Below, in pieces: positions 35,078 to 44,455 of a stretch of DNA of 64,000 nucleotides. Each line of letters begins with the position of its first letter. The stretch's first letter is position 1. The position numbers and the translations under genes are program-made. This DNA comes from Bacteroidia bacterium 43-41 (GTDB taxonomy: Bacteria; Bacteroidota; Bacteroidia; Bacteroidales; Dysgonomonadaceae): contig MKTD01000028.1 of the NCBI GenBank assembly GCA_001898165.1, positions 1 to 64,000 of the forward strand. Direction: 5' to 3'. The notes under the pieces are model-generated. The model saw only the letters and a program-made list of their open reading frames with translations, had not been told where the DNA came from and searched no databases.

Positions 35078-35919
35078 TATGGAATCGAGTTTTCTAATTG
35101 CTTTTGCTCGTCGTAATACTTATCATCGATAATGTGAATATCCCTTACGGAGTAAAAATCCGTAGCTATTCGCACATTTAACGTATTGAAATTATCATCT
35201 TTAGACGGGATCTGCCCGATAACGTACCCGATAACAATATCCTTCGGGAAGATACGCGAAAAACTGGTCAACACCGTATCACCCGGTTGAAAAACTTCGT
35301 GTTTGGGGAGTTCGCCTATCTGCGCAACATTCAAATCTTTGCCATCCCACGAAATGGATCCGGTATTGTTGGAGTTTTTCAGCTTGCCACTCAACCTGAA
35401 TTTCGGATTTATAATGGGGATGATCACCGAGAACTTGGGAGAAACCGTTAACACCACTCCCACCACACCGTTTTGCGAAACCACTCCCATATCGGGCTTA
35501 ACGCCGTGTAGGGAACCTTTGTTTACCGTGATGAAATTGTTGGGGCCCGAAAAGCTGACATTGGTCACTTCGGCCGGGATAAACGAAAACTGTGAAACCG
35601 GAATGGAGTCACTCAGAAAAGCGTTCGTCGTCAACGTATCCATTTGCATATCCTGCAAATGGGTCTTCAGGGAATACAATTCCGATTCGAGTTGTGCATT
35701 TCGCTCCAGCAAGAGTTTGTTGTTCTTGCTTAAATGGATAAAGGTTGTTGCCTTGTTCGAAGTTTCGTAAAACCAACCTGTTACATTGTTTGCCGATGAG
35801 AGATAAACGCTTCTCTGGTATGAATTATAAGAAAACAGAAGATGGAAGCTGAAAACAATCAGAACAATTGCTACCAGCCACGAACTATTTCTGATAATAA
35901 AAGTGAGAAGGTTTCTCAT
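35077..35919 (-). CDS. mreC: Rod-shape-determining protein MreC
   Basis: A 280-residue bitopic periplasmic protein. One N-terminal helix (about 13-32), a coiled coil at about 60-95 (NKLLLERNAQLESELYSLKT) and two beta-barrel-like domains with GSLHGVKPDMGVVSQNGVVG. MreC scaffolds PBP2/RodA. The start is one base past the mreB stop. Confidence 0.92.
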   Translation of the reverse strand: MRNLLTFIIRNSSWLVAIVLIVFSFHLLFSYNSYQRSVYLSSANNVTGWFYETSNKATTFIHLSKNNKLLLERNAQLESELYSLKTHLQDMQMDTLTTNAFLSDSIPVSQFSFIPAEVTNVSFSGPNNFITVNKGSLHGVKPDMGVVSQNGVVGVVLTVSPKFSVIIPIINPKFRLSGKLKNSNNTGSISWDGKDLNVAQIGELPKHEVFQPGDTVLTSFSRIFPKDIVIGYVIGQIPSKDDNFNTLNVRIATDFYSVRDIHIIDDKYYDEQKQLENSIP

Positions 35920-35920
35920 C

Positions 35921-36946
35921 CTATCTCATCAAGAAAGTAAATTTATCAATGTTTCTTAAAGCAATACCTGTTCCTTTAGCTACTACGTGCAACGGGTCAT
36001 CCACTACCTTGAACGGGATACCGATTTTATCGGTCAATCGCTTGTCTAAACCGCGGAGCAGGGCACCGCCGCCTGTCAGGTAAATTCCGTTGCGTACAAT
36101 ATCGGCATACAGTTCCGGCGGAGTTTGTTCCAGTGCGCTGAGCACCGCCGAATCCACCTTCGATATCGATTTTTCCAGGCAATGGGCTATCTCCTGATAC
36201 GAAACAGGTACATCCATAGGTAGAGACGTCATACGGTTGGGGCCGTGTACCACAAAATCTTCCGGCGGATCTTGAAGTTCAGTCAAAACAGAACCCACAT
36301 TTATCTTGATCTGCTCGGCGGTCCTCTCTCCCACTTTCATGTTGTGCTGACGGCCCATATAATCCATAATATCTTCGGTCAGGTCGTCTCCGGCAATTTT
36401 TATCGACTTGTTCGATACAATCCCGCCCAGCGAGATCACAGCAATTTCGGTTGTTCCCCCGCCTATATCCACAATCATGTTCCCTTCGGGGATCTCTACA
36501 TCCAGACCAATCCCCAAAGCGGCAGCCATAGGTTCAAAGAGCATATAAACATCACGTCCGCCGGCATGCTCGGCCGAGTCACGGACAGCACGGATCTCCA
36601 CTTCGGTGCTTCCCGACGGGATACAAATCACCACGCGGAGTGACGGAGAGAATAGCCCTCCTTTATTTTTTGTAGCCATTTTAATCATTCCGCGAATCAT
36701 CTGTTCAGCGGCGTTAAAATCGGCAATCACACCATCCCTCAAAGGCCTGACCGTATGTATGTTCTCGTGTGTTTTTCCGTGCATTTGCCGGGCTTTTTCG
36801 CCAAGCGCGATCATCCTGTCGGTCTTGCGGTCCAATGCCACTATAGACGGCTCGTCCAGAAGAATTTTTCCAACATTGTTTACAATGATGGAATTGGCGG
36901 TACCCAGGTCCATCGCCAACTCTTGTGTAAATGAAAATAATCCCAT
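35921..36946 (-). CDS. mreB: Rod-shape actin-like protein MreB
   Basis: A 341-residue actin homologue that directs lateral wall synthesis. The phosphate-1 motif MDLGTANSIIV is near residue 12, the phosphate-2 motif VDIGGGTTEIAVI near 161, and the adenosine motif YLTGGGALLRGLD near 286. It starts 46 bp after purH and heads the mre genes, as in other Bacteroidales. Confidence 0.96.
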   Translation of the reverse strand: MGLFSFTQELAMDLGTANSIIVNNVGKILLDEPSIVALDRKTDRMIALGEKARQMHGKTHENIHTVRPLRDGVIADFNAAEQMIRGMIKMATKNKGGLFSPSLRVVICIPSGSTEVEIRAVRDSAEHAGGRDVYMLFEPMAAALGIGLDVEIPEGNMIVDIGGGTTEIAVISLGGIVSNKSIKIAGDDLTEDIMDYMGRQHNMKVGERTAEQIKINVGSVLTELQDPPEDFVVHGPNRMTSLPMDVPVSYQEIAHCLEKSISKVDSAVLSALEQTPPELYADIVRNGIYLTGGGALLRGLDKRLTDKIGIPFKVVDDPLHVVAKGTGIALRNIDKFTFLMR

Positions 36947-36992
36947 ATTTTTAACTTTTAGCCGTTAGCGCGAATAGCCAACAGCCGTTTTA

Positions 36993-38516
36993 TTAATGTT
37001 TAAAATGCCTGATTCCGGTGGTTGCCATTGCCAAACCGTTTTTATCGCAGTAGGCAATTGACTCTGCATCTCTGATGGATCCTCCCGGCTGGATCACAGC
37101 CGTTATTCCGGCTTTATGCGCTATTTCAACGCAATCGGGGAAAGGGAAGAAAGCATCTGATGCCATCACTGCCCCCTTGAGGCTGAATTGGAACGTCCCG
37201 GCCTTCTCTATCGCCTGATTCAGCGCGTCCACACGCGATGTTTGTCCGGTTCCACTGGCAATCAACTGTTTGTCTTTTGCCAAGACGATAGCGTTCGATT
37301 TTGTATGTTTCACCAGGATATTTGCAAACAACAGGTCTTCCACCTCTTTTTCCGTTGGCGCCTTTGCGGTTACCACCGTTAAATCTTCCTTTGTCTGGAC
37401 ACTTGTATCTTTATCCTGTACCAAAAATCCGTTTAATGCCGAACGGATCTGTCTGTTGTTTGTTTCTTTTCCGGTTGTTTTCTGTTTCAGGATGATCCTG
37501 TTTTTCTTTTGAAACAAGATATGGAGCGCCTCCTGCGAATAATCGGGAGCAATGAGCGCTTCAAAGAAAATCTCGTTTATGGCTTTTGCAGCCTCGGCAT
37601 CCACTATGCGGTTGGTCACCACAATCCCTCCAAAAGCCGAGACCGGATCTGCCGCCAAAGCAGCATCCCAGCATTCTTTTACCGTGCTGCGGCAGGCCAT
37701 GCCGCAGGCATTGTTGTGTTTGAGGATGGCCAGCGCCGTTTCATCAAAATCGGCCATCAGCGAAACAGCTGCATCTATGTCGAGCAGGTTATTGTACGAG
37801 ATCTCCTTGCCGTGCAACTGCCCAAAGGCCTCATTAAAATCGCCGTAAAAAACGCCTTTCTGATGGGGGTTCTCACCGTACCTCAATGTTTTGCCATTGT
37901 CGGCAGAAACACGTAAAACGCTGTCTTCTCCTTTATCAAAATAATTTAAAATGGCTGAATCGTACTCGGACGAAACGGCAAAAGCTTCTTTGGCAAACCA
38001 ACGCCGGTCTTCGATATCGGTATTTCCGTTTTTTTCTTTCAACAGGTCGAGCAACGGTTTATACTGCTTCTGGGAGGCCACAACAATAACATCGTTAAAG
38101 TTTTTGGCAGCCCCGCGGATAAGCGAAATTCCGCCTATATCTATTTTCTCTATGATCTCCTCTTCCGGTGCGTTTGTAGCCACTGTTTCCTCAAACGGGT
38201 AGAGATCCACAATGACCAGATCGATGGAAGGGATATCGTACGACTTGATGATTTTCCGGTCTTGTTCGTTATCGCGCCGATATAAAATCCCTCCAAAAAC
38301 TTTTGGATGCAGCGTCTTAACGCGTCCGCCCAAAATGGACGGATAACCTGTAACATCTTCTACCGATTCGCACTCATAACCCAGCGACTGGATAAAATCA
38401 CGGGTCCCTCCTGTTGATATGAGCCTTACATTTAACTGGTCCAGTAACTTCAATATCTCGTCTAAACCGTCTTTGTGATATACAGAAATGAGTGCTGAAT
38501 TTATTTTCTTTGACAT
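36993..38516 (-). CDS. purH: Bifunctional AICAR transformylase / IMP cyclohydrolase
   Basis: A 507-residue enzyme for the last two steps of IMP synthesis. The N-terminal IMP cyclohydrolase domain has LISTGGTRDFIQSLG and GGRVKTLHPKVFGGIL. The AICAR formyltransferase domain has TLRYGENPHQKG, LKHNNACGMACR and the C-terminal ASDAFFPFPDC and QPGGSIRD. It is the first gene of the purH-mreBCD-mrdA-rodA-tcdA run; a -7 box at 38542-38549 gives a short leader. Confidence 0.95.
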   Translation of the reverse strand: MSKKINSALISVYHKDGLDEILKLLDQLNVRLISTGGTRDFIQSLGYECESVEDVTGYPSILGGRVKTLHPKVFGGILYRRDNEQDRKIIKSYDIPSIDLVIVDLYPFEETVATNAPEEEIIEKIDIGGISLIRGAAKNFNDVIVVASQKQYKPLLDLLKEKNGNTDIEDRRWFAKEAFAVSSEYDSAILNYFDKGEDSVLRVSADNGKTLRYGENPHQKGVFYGDFNEAFGQLHGKEISYNNLLDIDAAVSLMADFDETALAILKHNNACGMACRSTVKECWDAALAADPVSAFGGIVVTNRIVDAEAAKAINEIFFEALIAPDYSQEALHILFQKKNRIILKQKTTGKETNNRQIRSALNGFLVQDKDTSVQTKEDLTVVTAKAPTEKEVEDLLFANILVKHTKSNAIVLAKDKQLIASGTGQTSRVDALNQAIEKAGTFQFSLKGAVMASDAFFPFPDCVEIAHKAGITAVIQPGGSIRDAESIAYCDKNGLAMATTGIRHFKH

Positions 38517-38541
38517 TAATGAAACCTTTTTTTAAAGAGTA

Positions 38542-38549
38542 CAAAGGTA
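38542..38549 (-). promoter_or_regulatory. -7 promoter box for the purH-mre operon
   Basis: TACCTTTG on the minus strand matches TAnnTTTG, 26 bases upstream of the purH ATG. Confidence 0.6.
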
Positions 38550-38561
38550 CAAAATCTATCG

Positions 38562-38569
38562 TAATTTTG
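38562..38569 (+). promoter_or_regulatory. Candidate -7 box for the riboswitch transcript
   Basis: TAATTTTG on the + strand matches TAnnTTTG and lies about 50 bases before the riboswitch fold. There is no clear -33 element. Confidence 0.4.
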
Positions 38570-38620
38570 ATGAAATTGGAGTTTGTTTTATGAAATTTTG
38601 AGAAAAAGCAACTGGATAAG

Positions 38621-38825
38621 ACTATACGCCTGGATGGTACTATCCGGATAAAAGGGAACCAGGAGCAAATCCAGAACAGTTTCCGCTGCTGTAAACTCTT
38701 TTTTCACGTGCCGAACAGACATCTCCATAGCCTCTGTTCCGACAGGCCGGAACGGTAAGACGTTCAGACACAGGAGTAAATCAACAGTGGGAAGGATACA
38801 AAGCAGGTTACCACTTCACTCCTGA
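38621..38825 (+). ncRNA. Cobalamin-type riboswitch without a recognisable target gene
   Basis: The core of the class is present: GGATGGT at 38632-38638, AAAAGGGAA at 38650-38658, GGAGCAAATCC, then ACAG pairing with CTGT across TTTCCGCTG (about 38675-38692), close to the consensus GGGAA...CCGC-ACUGUAA. Downstream blocks (CCGGAACGG, CACAGGAGTAAAT, GTGGGAAGG) can fill the remaining conserved positions, but I cannot fix their alignment by eye. Such RNAs usually control btuB-like receptors or B12 transport. Here the next + strand features are an IS relic (from 39074) and a truncated gene. The 38826-39073 stretch is AT-rich, with no gene seen. Confidence 0.75.
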
Positions 38826-39073
38826 TTTTGCGATTTTAACCGTATCTGTATAAAATAATATATTTTACGCAATTTACAATAAATATTTCGTGAATTATAT
38901 AAAACAATTATAAAAAGCAATGTTTATTTGTATTGTGCTTGTTCGTACTTATATATATCATGTTTTAATGCTTGTTTTCTAACGTTAGGGTTTGCTAAAA
39001 AATCGAAATAGTTCTTTGAAATAATTGAAATTTAATTTATTATGAGACTTTTCCGAGTCAACGGATTTGAATT

Positions 39074-39081
39074 TACCTTTG
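39074..39081 (+). promoter_or_regulatory. -7 promoter box at the left part of the IS relic
   Basis: TACCTTTG matches TAnnTTTG, 18 bases before the transposase ATG at 39099. It could be the former transposase promoter and might now drive the downstream operon. Confidence 0.5.
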
Positions 39082-39098
39082 CGGTCATAAAGATCATT

Positions 39099-39528
39099 AT
39101 GCATAAAGACGAATGCGTTTTGCTCAATTAGTTGAGTTTTTAGACCGTAACCATTTTTAATTATCCCGTTCGAAGTATCCGGGACACCTTACCCAAAGGG
39201 AGCCTGCTACATCTTCGACCGTAGCTACAACTATTTTGTTAATTTGTTTATGACAGAACAGATTGAGAGCACATTCGTTGTTCGTGTAAAGAAGAACCTC
39301 CAGTTCAGGCAAATCTCATGGGAACACAGGTTGCCAAAGAACGTTACTCCGACTCAACCATCGATCGGGTTAGTCGTTTATAAAAGTTCTAAAGCATATC
39401 CGATTCCTTTGCGCAAAGTGGCCTGTCGGGATGAAGAGCGGCAACGTGAGTTTATCTTCCTTACCAACAATTTGGACCTCCCGGCTCTTATAGTCGCAGA
39501 TAGGAATCTCACTTACCGGCAAAACTAA
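39099..39528 (+). pseudogene. IS4-family transposase, frameshifted and internally deleted
   Basis: The ATG at 39099 begins MHKDEC, then one missing T in a T run shifts the frame. The next frame continues FAQLVEFLDRNHF, the usual start of DUF4372/IS4-type transposases in Bacteroidetes. About 200 codons are then missing. From about 39165 the frame resumes with GACYIFDRSYNYFVNL, FVVRVKKNLQF, RLPKNV and REFIFLTNN, the part around the second catalytic Asp. It stops before the YKNRW-type Glu region. It is inactive. Its right end is replaced by the start of a truncated gene near 39500. Confidence 0.85.
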
Positions 39529-40184
39529 TCTTAGAGATCTCTCCGACAAATCGACCCGGGTATCATTCTGAAGCAGAAGGATATAAATACTATCCGGCAA
39601 AATTAAAATGGAGAATTGAGCAGCTTGACAGCGTGTTGATTAATGATTTTCCCGTAGTAAGGCAAAAGATATTAAACAACGAGGAATTATTCCCTGAATA
39701 TACGGGAGCCAAGCCTGAAGGATTGTCAATGAACAGTGTAGCGAGCAGTGGAGATATTTATGAAACTGCTCAAAAAATCAAAAACTGGTTATCGTTTGAT
39801 AAAAAGAAAACAGGAAATAAAATACGATGGGCCTCCGTTTACGATGAGACTAATTTATATTTTATCATTTCAGATGAAATTGGGGTAACGGAAGGAAACA
39901 TCCAGATTGAAATTGAACCGCGGAGGTTATGGCCTGTAAAATATTTCAACTATCCTATAGGAAAAAACAATGCAGGATATCAAACAAAAAAAATCGATAA
40001 CAAAACGCTTAATATTATTACTATTCCTTTCTCTGAGATAGGAGATGAAGCCGGACGGAACGCTCCTGTAAGAATAAATTTACAGTATGGAGGTAATGTG
40101 TGGATACCAAAAAACCCGTTGCCCGCGCGTTTATTGTTAGGGAACGCCAACCCAACGGACCTGGGATGGATATTATTTAAATAA
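39504..40184 (+). pseudogene. 5'-truncated gene, C-terminal part of a glycan-related protein
   Basis: The open frame begins inside the IS relic right after a TAG at 39501, so its natural start is lost; a GTG at 39633 is the first usable start codon. About 226 residues remain. The last 130 (WASVYDETNLYFIISDEIG, NIQIEIEPRRLW, FSEIGDEAG, LLLGNANPTDLGWILF) look like a CBM9-type beta-sandwich found at the C-terminus of large glycoside-active proteins. The next gene begins 33 bp downstream, so this was probably the first gene of the operon before the deletion. The family call is tentative. Confidence 0.65.
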
Positions 40185-40217
40185 CAAAGGCATATAACTG
40201 AATATAAGATTTATTAC

Positions 40218-42170
40218 ATGAAACATAAACCTAAATATTGTTTATTCTATGATAATCACACGATGAAGGCTATTCCCGATGTGGGAGAAAATTTCGACGT
40301 AGAAACCTTTACCGATAGAGTCAGAGACTGCGGAGTCGATTATCTCGTATTCCATGCTCGTTGTAATCAGGGGCTTGCATACTATAATACCCGGATCGGG
40401 ACAAGACACCCTTCGTTAAAATACGATCTTTTCGGCAAATTGTCAGAAGCCTGTCAACGGAAAGGTATTGCATTGGGAGCGTACTTTAACGCGGGTATCA
40501 GCAGTGAGGAAGGATTGCAACATCGGGAATGGACAACCTTATATTTCGACGGCAGGTCGTTACGTGAGCCGCGTTTTACACCGCATGTCCGTACAATGTG
40601 CTACAATTCGGAATATCGGGACCATTTGATTGGAATGGTAAAAGAGGTGCTCTGCAAGTATCCCGTTGCGGGGCTGATGATTGACTGTTTGATCAATTAC
40701 CCCTGTGTATGTCCGATTTGCGTACGAGAAATGAAGAAAAGAAATATTGACTGGTCGGATTTAAGTGCGGTCACACGTTTTGCAGAAATTTCAGCGGTAC
40801 GATTAGCGAAAGATATCGCGGAAGAAGCGAGGAAAATAAATCCCGATTTACTTATTTCCAATAACTATCCGGGTTACGAAGAGTTATCAGGTATAAATAC
40901 TTATTTTGATGTTGTGTCTTTACCGGCATCGGATGACGGATACGAGTTTATGCCCGTGATGGCCCATTACGTGAGGACGTTGGGCGATTATCCGGTTTTG
41001 AATATGACGGGCCGGTTTTATGAATGGGGTGATTTCGGAGGGTTACGTCCCGAAGAAGCCATCAAGTCGGAGTTACTTTACGGGCTGGCCAACGGGATGC
41101 GCCCCAATATTGGAAGCCATTTTCACCCGCGGGGCGATTTGGAGGAGCCTGTTCTAGAGAGAATAAGAAAAATATATACCGGTTTGCAGGCAAAAGAAGA
41201 ATGGTACGACGGTGCAAAACCGGTAACTGAAATTGCAATCGTCTATCCAAAGAAAATTGCAAACATACGGGGCGACAGACAACTCAAAAGCGCGGTGCGT
41301 ATGTTGAGCGAATTGAAGCAACAGTTCGATGTGGTGACGCTTGCGTCGGATTGGAGCAAATACAAGGTGCTGATATTTCCCGACGACATTGTATTTGACG
41401 AGGAAACGGCAAAACGCGTCGAAAAACACGTCAATGAAGGAAAAGCGATTATTTCAACGGGATTCTCCGGTCTTGACCCCGAGAAGAAACATTTTGCGCT
41501 CGAGCAGGAATGGGGCATCAAATTTTTAGGAGAAGATCCGTTTGATCCGGCTTATTTTGCCGTAGGGGAAAATTATAACAAGGGGTTGCCGGAAATGCCG
41601 CTCTCTTTATACTCCAACGGCATTGAAGTGGAGGTATCCGGCAAAACAAAAACAGAGGCATATCTTATAAAACCATATCACAACCGGGATTGGGATGGAG
41701 AATATGCCTTTTATTATAATCCGCCCGACAAAGTGACGGAAAAGCCGGCGCTTACAATTAACGGGCAGGTAGCCCATTTCAGCCACCGGATATTCTCCGG
41801 GTATTACGATAAGGCATCCGTGGAGTTAAGAACAGTCTTCTCCAATGTGCTCAACCGGCTTTTCCCCAGACCGTTAATAAAAACGGGGAAGTTACCGTCA
41901 TTCTCCCGTGTTTTTGTCACGGAACAACCGGGAAGGAGAATGGTGCATTTGCTCTCTTATCTGCCTGAAATGAGAGGAAATACACAAATGATCGAAGAAC
42001 CTGTAGAGCTTAATAATATAACAATCTCCCTTCGCCAGGATGATAAGGAATTTAAGAATATCTACCTGGCACCCGAAAAAGAAAGGTTGGCTTATACCGT
42101 TGAAGACGGTTATGTCCATATAACTGTACCTGAAAGTAAAGGATACTCTTTACTTGTTATTGAAGAATAA
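40218..42170 (+). CDS. GHL6-type putative glycoside hydrolase with trimerisation-like domain
   Basis: A 650-residue protein without a signal peptide, so cytoplasmic. Residues about 1-330 form a TIM barrel of the hypothetical glycosyl hydrolase 6 type (GVDYLVFHARCNQGLAYYNT, GIALGAYFNAGIS, GLMIDCLINYPCVCPIC). Residues about 340-500 resemble the beta-galactosidase trimerisation domain (KVLIFPDDIVFDEETAKRVE), and a beta domain closes the protein. The activity is unknown. The CPIC cysteines and the Asp in LMIDC are candidates for active or metal-site residues. It lies 24 bp before the lipoprotein gene in a seven-gene operon. Confidence 0.75.
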   Translation: MKHKPKYCLFYDNHTMKAIPDVGENFDVETFTDRVRDCGVDYLVFHARCNQGLAYYNTRIGTRHPSLKYDLFGKLSEACQRKGIALGAYFNAGISSEEGLQHREWTTLYFDGRSLREPRFTPHVRTMCYNSEYRDHLIGMVKEVLCKYPVAGLMIDCLINYPCVCPICVREMKKRNIDWSDLSAVTRFAEISAVRLAKDIAEEARKINPDLLISNNYPGYEELSGINTYFDVVSLPASDDGYEFMPVMAHYVRTLGDYPVLNMTGRFYEWGDFGGLRPEEAIKSELLYGLANGMRPNIGSHFHPRGDLEEPVLERIRKIYTGLQAKEEWYDGAKPVTEIAIVYPKKIANIRGDRQLKSAVRMLSELKQQFDVVTLASDWSKYKVLIFPDDIVFDEETAKRVEKHVNEGKAIISTGFSGLDPEKKHFALEQEWGIKFLGEDPFDPAYFAVGENYNKGLPEMPLSLYSNGIEVEVSGKTKTEAYLIKPYHNRDWDGEYAFYYNPPDKVTEKPALTINGQVAHFSHRIFSGYYDKASVELRTVFSNVLNRLFPRPLIKTGKLPSFSRVFVTEQPGRRMVHLLSYLPEMRGNTQMIEEPVELNNITISLRQDDKEFKNIYLAPEKERLAYTVEDGYVHITVPESKGYSLLVIEE

Positions 42171-42193
42171 ACGAACAATAAATATATGCAGTC

Positions 42194-44455
42194 ATGAAAA
42201 AAATTATTATTCCATTATTTGTATTGATTAACATCATTTTAATGTCGTGTGCGCAAAAGAATGAAAGTGACAACCATGAAAATGACATTGTTATCGAAAA
42301 TGAGCAATTTAAATTGGTCATCGGAAATAATGCTATTGCCAAAAGTTTGATTCTTAAATCTACAAATGAAGAGTGTTTGATGCAGGGAGAAAATATCGCC
42401 ATTATCTCAGTGACTCAAGAAAGACCGTATCATAATGAAATAAAGTTGAGTCACCCCAATAAGAGAACAACATATCAGGCCGATACTATCTACCGGGAGG
42501 GAGATAAACTCATTGTCGGATTTGAATTAATACCATACAAAGCTGTCATTCAAGTCAGGGAAACACCTGCTTATATAGGCTTTAGCCTTCACGATTTTAT
42601 CACGGACGGCATTTACCCCTCATACCTTAAAATAACTCCTCCTCCAGCTACCGAAGTATGTATTTTACAATTACCTATCCGTAACAGAGAGAATTTTGGC
42701 GAATGGTTAAATGTCAGTTGGGATAATAAGGCCGCTATTAATGTATTGGGCACAGATGAATACGCCTATATCGATTTTGAAAGACGGAATGGGTATAAAA
42801 TATTGAAGGCAAGTGCGATTAAGGATATAAAATTTAAAGGGACCGGAGCAGCATTAATTGTTTCTGAGACCGATAAATTACTGGATAATATTGCTCAGAT
42901 AGAAAATGACTTTAATCTGCCAAAAGGCGTGGAAAGCCGGAGAAATGATTTTATCAATGCTTCGTATTATTGGACGGCAAACATAAATCCAGCGAACGTT
43001 GATCAACATATCAAATACGCCAAGATGGCTGGTTTCAGGTTGATGAATATCTATTACCCCAGTTTTGAAGGCGAGGGAGGATATAGTATAATTGGGAGTT
43101 ATGAAATTAACAAAACATTATATCCCAATGGAAAAGAAGATCTCCGAAAAATGCTGGATAAAATTAAAGCGGAAGGAATCGTCCCCGGGGTTCATTTTCT
43201 TCATTCGCATATTGGAAGAAAAAGCCGGTACGTAACTCCCGTTCCCGATTATCGGCTAAATCTCGTGAAAATATTTAATTTGTCGGAAAACCTGGGAAGG
43301 AACGATACGACTGTATATGTAGAACAAAATCCCGAAGGATCAGTCATGGCGGAAGGGTGCCGGGTTCTGAAAGTGGGAACGGAACTTATTTCGTATGAGA
43401 ATTTTACTACTGTGCCGCCTTATAAATTTACGGGATGCAAAAGGGGAATCGATAACACTACGGTAAACAGCCTGCCCAAAGGATCATTCATCGGCATACT
43501 GGATGTCAGCGAATTTGGTGCTACCAGTGTTTATATAAATCAGAAAACAAGCTTACAAGATGAAATTGCGGAAAAAATTGCAGCTATTTACGATGCAGGA
43601 TTTCAATTTTTCTATTTTGACGGCTCCGAAGGAGTAAATCCTCCATTTGGTATCAACGTGGCTTTGGCACAATACAGGGTATTTAAACGGTTAAACCCCC
43701 AGCCGTTATTTGCAGAAGGAGCTGCTAAAACGCACTTTAGCTGGCATATGTTAAGTGGAGGAAATGCTTTTGATGTTTTCAGTCCGGAAGTATTGAAAGA
43801 AGAAACCAAAAAATGGCCGGCGGAAGAAGCTCCCCGGATGAGGCAGGATTTTACGCGAATCAACTTCGGATGGTTAGGTTATTGGGTTCCAAGTGAGACA
43901 ACCATAGGAACACAACCGGATATGTTGGAATACGTCACCAGTGTGGCAGCCGCTTGGGATTGCCCAATTTCCATCCATTCTAATCTTCAGGCATTTGAAG
44001 CTCATCCGAGAACTTCGGATAATCTGGAAGTAGTGCGAAGATGGGAAGAGGTCAGAGCGAAGCATTGGCTTACGGAAGAGCAGAAGAATGAACTGAAAAA
44101 TACAGAACAGGAACATCATTTATTACTGAATGAACAAAATCAATTTGAATTGGTGCCTTATGAGCAAATCTCCGTGGCAGGAGGTAGCAAAGAAATCAGG
44201 GCTTTTATATTTCAGAGAAAGGGAGAATATTACGTTGTTTATTGGCATATATCCGGTAACAAAAAGCTTCAACTACCGTTGAAATCATCTGATATTGAGC
44301 TATATAAAACATTAGGTAAAAAAGAGCCTGTCATGACCGATCCAGACGGTAACATTATTATTCCAGCAAACGATAGACGGTATATCCGAACGAATAAACT
44401 TACCAAAGAAGAAATACTAACCGTACTGTCTAAAGCTAAAATTATCGAAGAATAA
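42194..44455 (+). CDS. Exported lipoprotein with an uncharacterised TIM-barrel domain
   Basis: A 753-residue protein with a lipoprotein signal (LINIILMSC, Cys19). The N-terminal 250 residues look like a beta-sandwich. A barrel region follows (KMAGFRLMNIYYPSFEGEGG, GIVPGVHFLHSHIG, DAGFQFFYFDGSEGVNPP, ISIHSNLQAFEAHPR) in the style of the GH31/GH36/GH101 superfamily; Asp in YFDGSEG is a candidate nucleophile. A small beta domain is inserted at about 370-435. No named family is recognised. It abuts the next ATG without a gap, so translation is coupled. Confidence 0.65.
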   Translation: MKKIIIPLFVLINIILMSCAQKNESDNHENDIVIENEQFKLVIGNNAIAKSLILKSTNEECLMQGENIAIISVTQERPYHNEIKLSHPNKRTTYQADTIYREGDKLIVGFELIPYKAVIQVRETPAYIGFSLHDFITDGIYPSYLKITPPPATEVCILQLPIRNRENFGEWLNVSWDNKAAINVLGTDEYAYIDFERRNGYKILKASAIKDIKFKGTGAALIVSETDKLLDNIAQIENDFNLPKGVESRRNDFINASYYWTANINPANVDQHIKYAKMAGFRLMNIYYPSFEGEGGYSIIGSYEINKTLYPNGKEDLRKMLDKIKAEGIVPGVHFLHSHIGRKSRYVTPVPDYRLNLVKIFNLSENLGRNDTTVYVEQNPEGSVMAEGCRVLKVGTELISYENFTTVPPYKFTGCKRGIDNTTVNSLPKGSFIGILDVSEFGATSVYINQKTSLQDEIAEKIAAIYDAGFQFFYFDGSEGVNPPFGINVALAQYRVFKRLNPQPLFAEGAAKTHFSWHMLSGGNAFDVFSPEVLKEETKKWPAEEAPRMRQDFTRINFGWLGYWVPSETTIGTQPDMLEYVTSVAAAWDCPISIHSNLQAFEAHPRTSDNLEVVRRWEEVRAKHWLTEEQKNELKNTEQEHHLLLNEQNQFELVPYEQISVAGGSKEIRAFIFQRKGEYYVVYWHISGNKKLQLPLKSSDIELYKTLGKKEPVMTDPDGNIIIPANDRRYIRTNKLTKEEILTVLSKAKIIEE

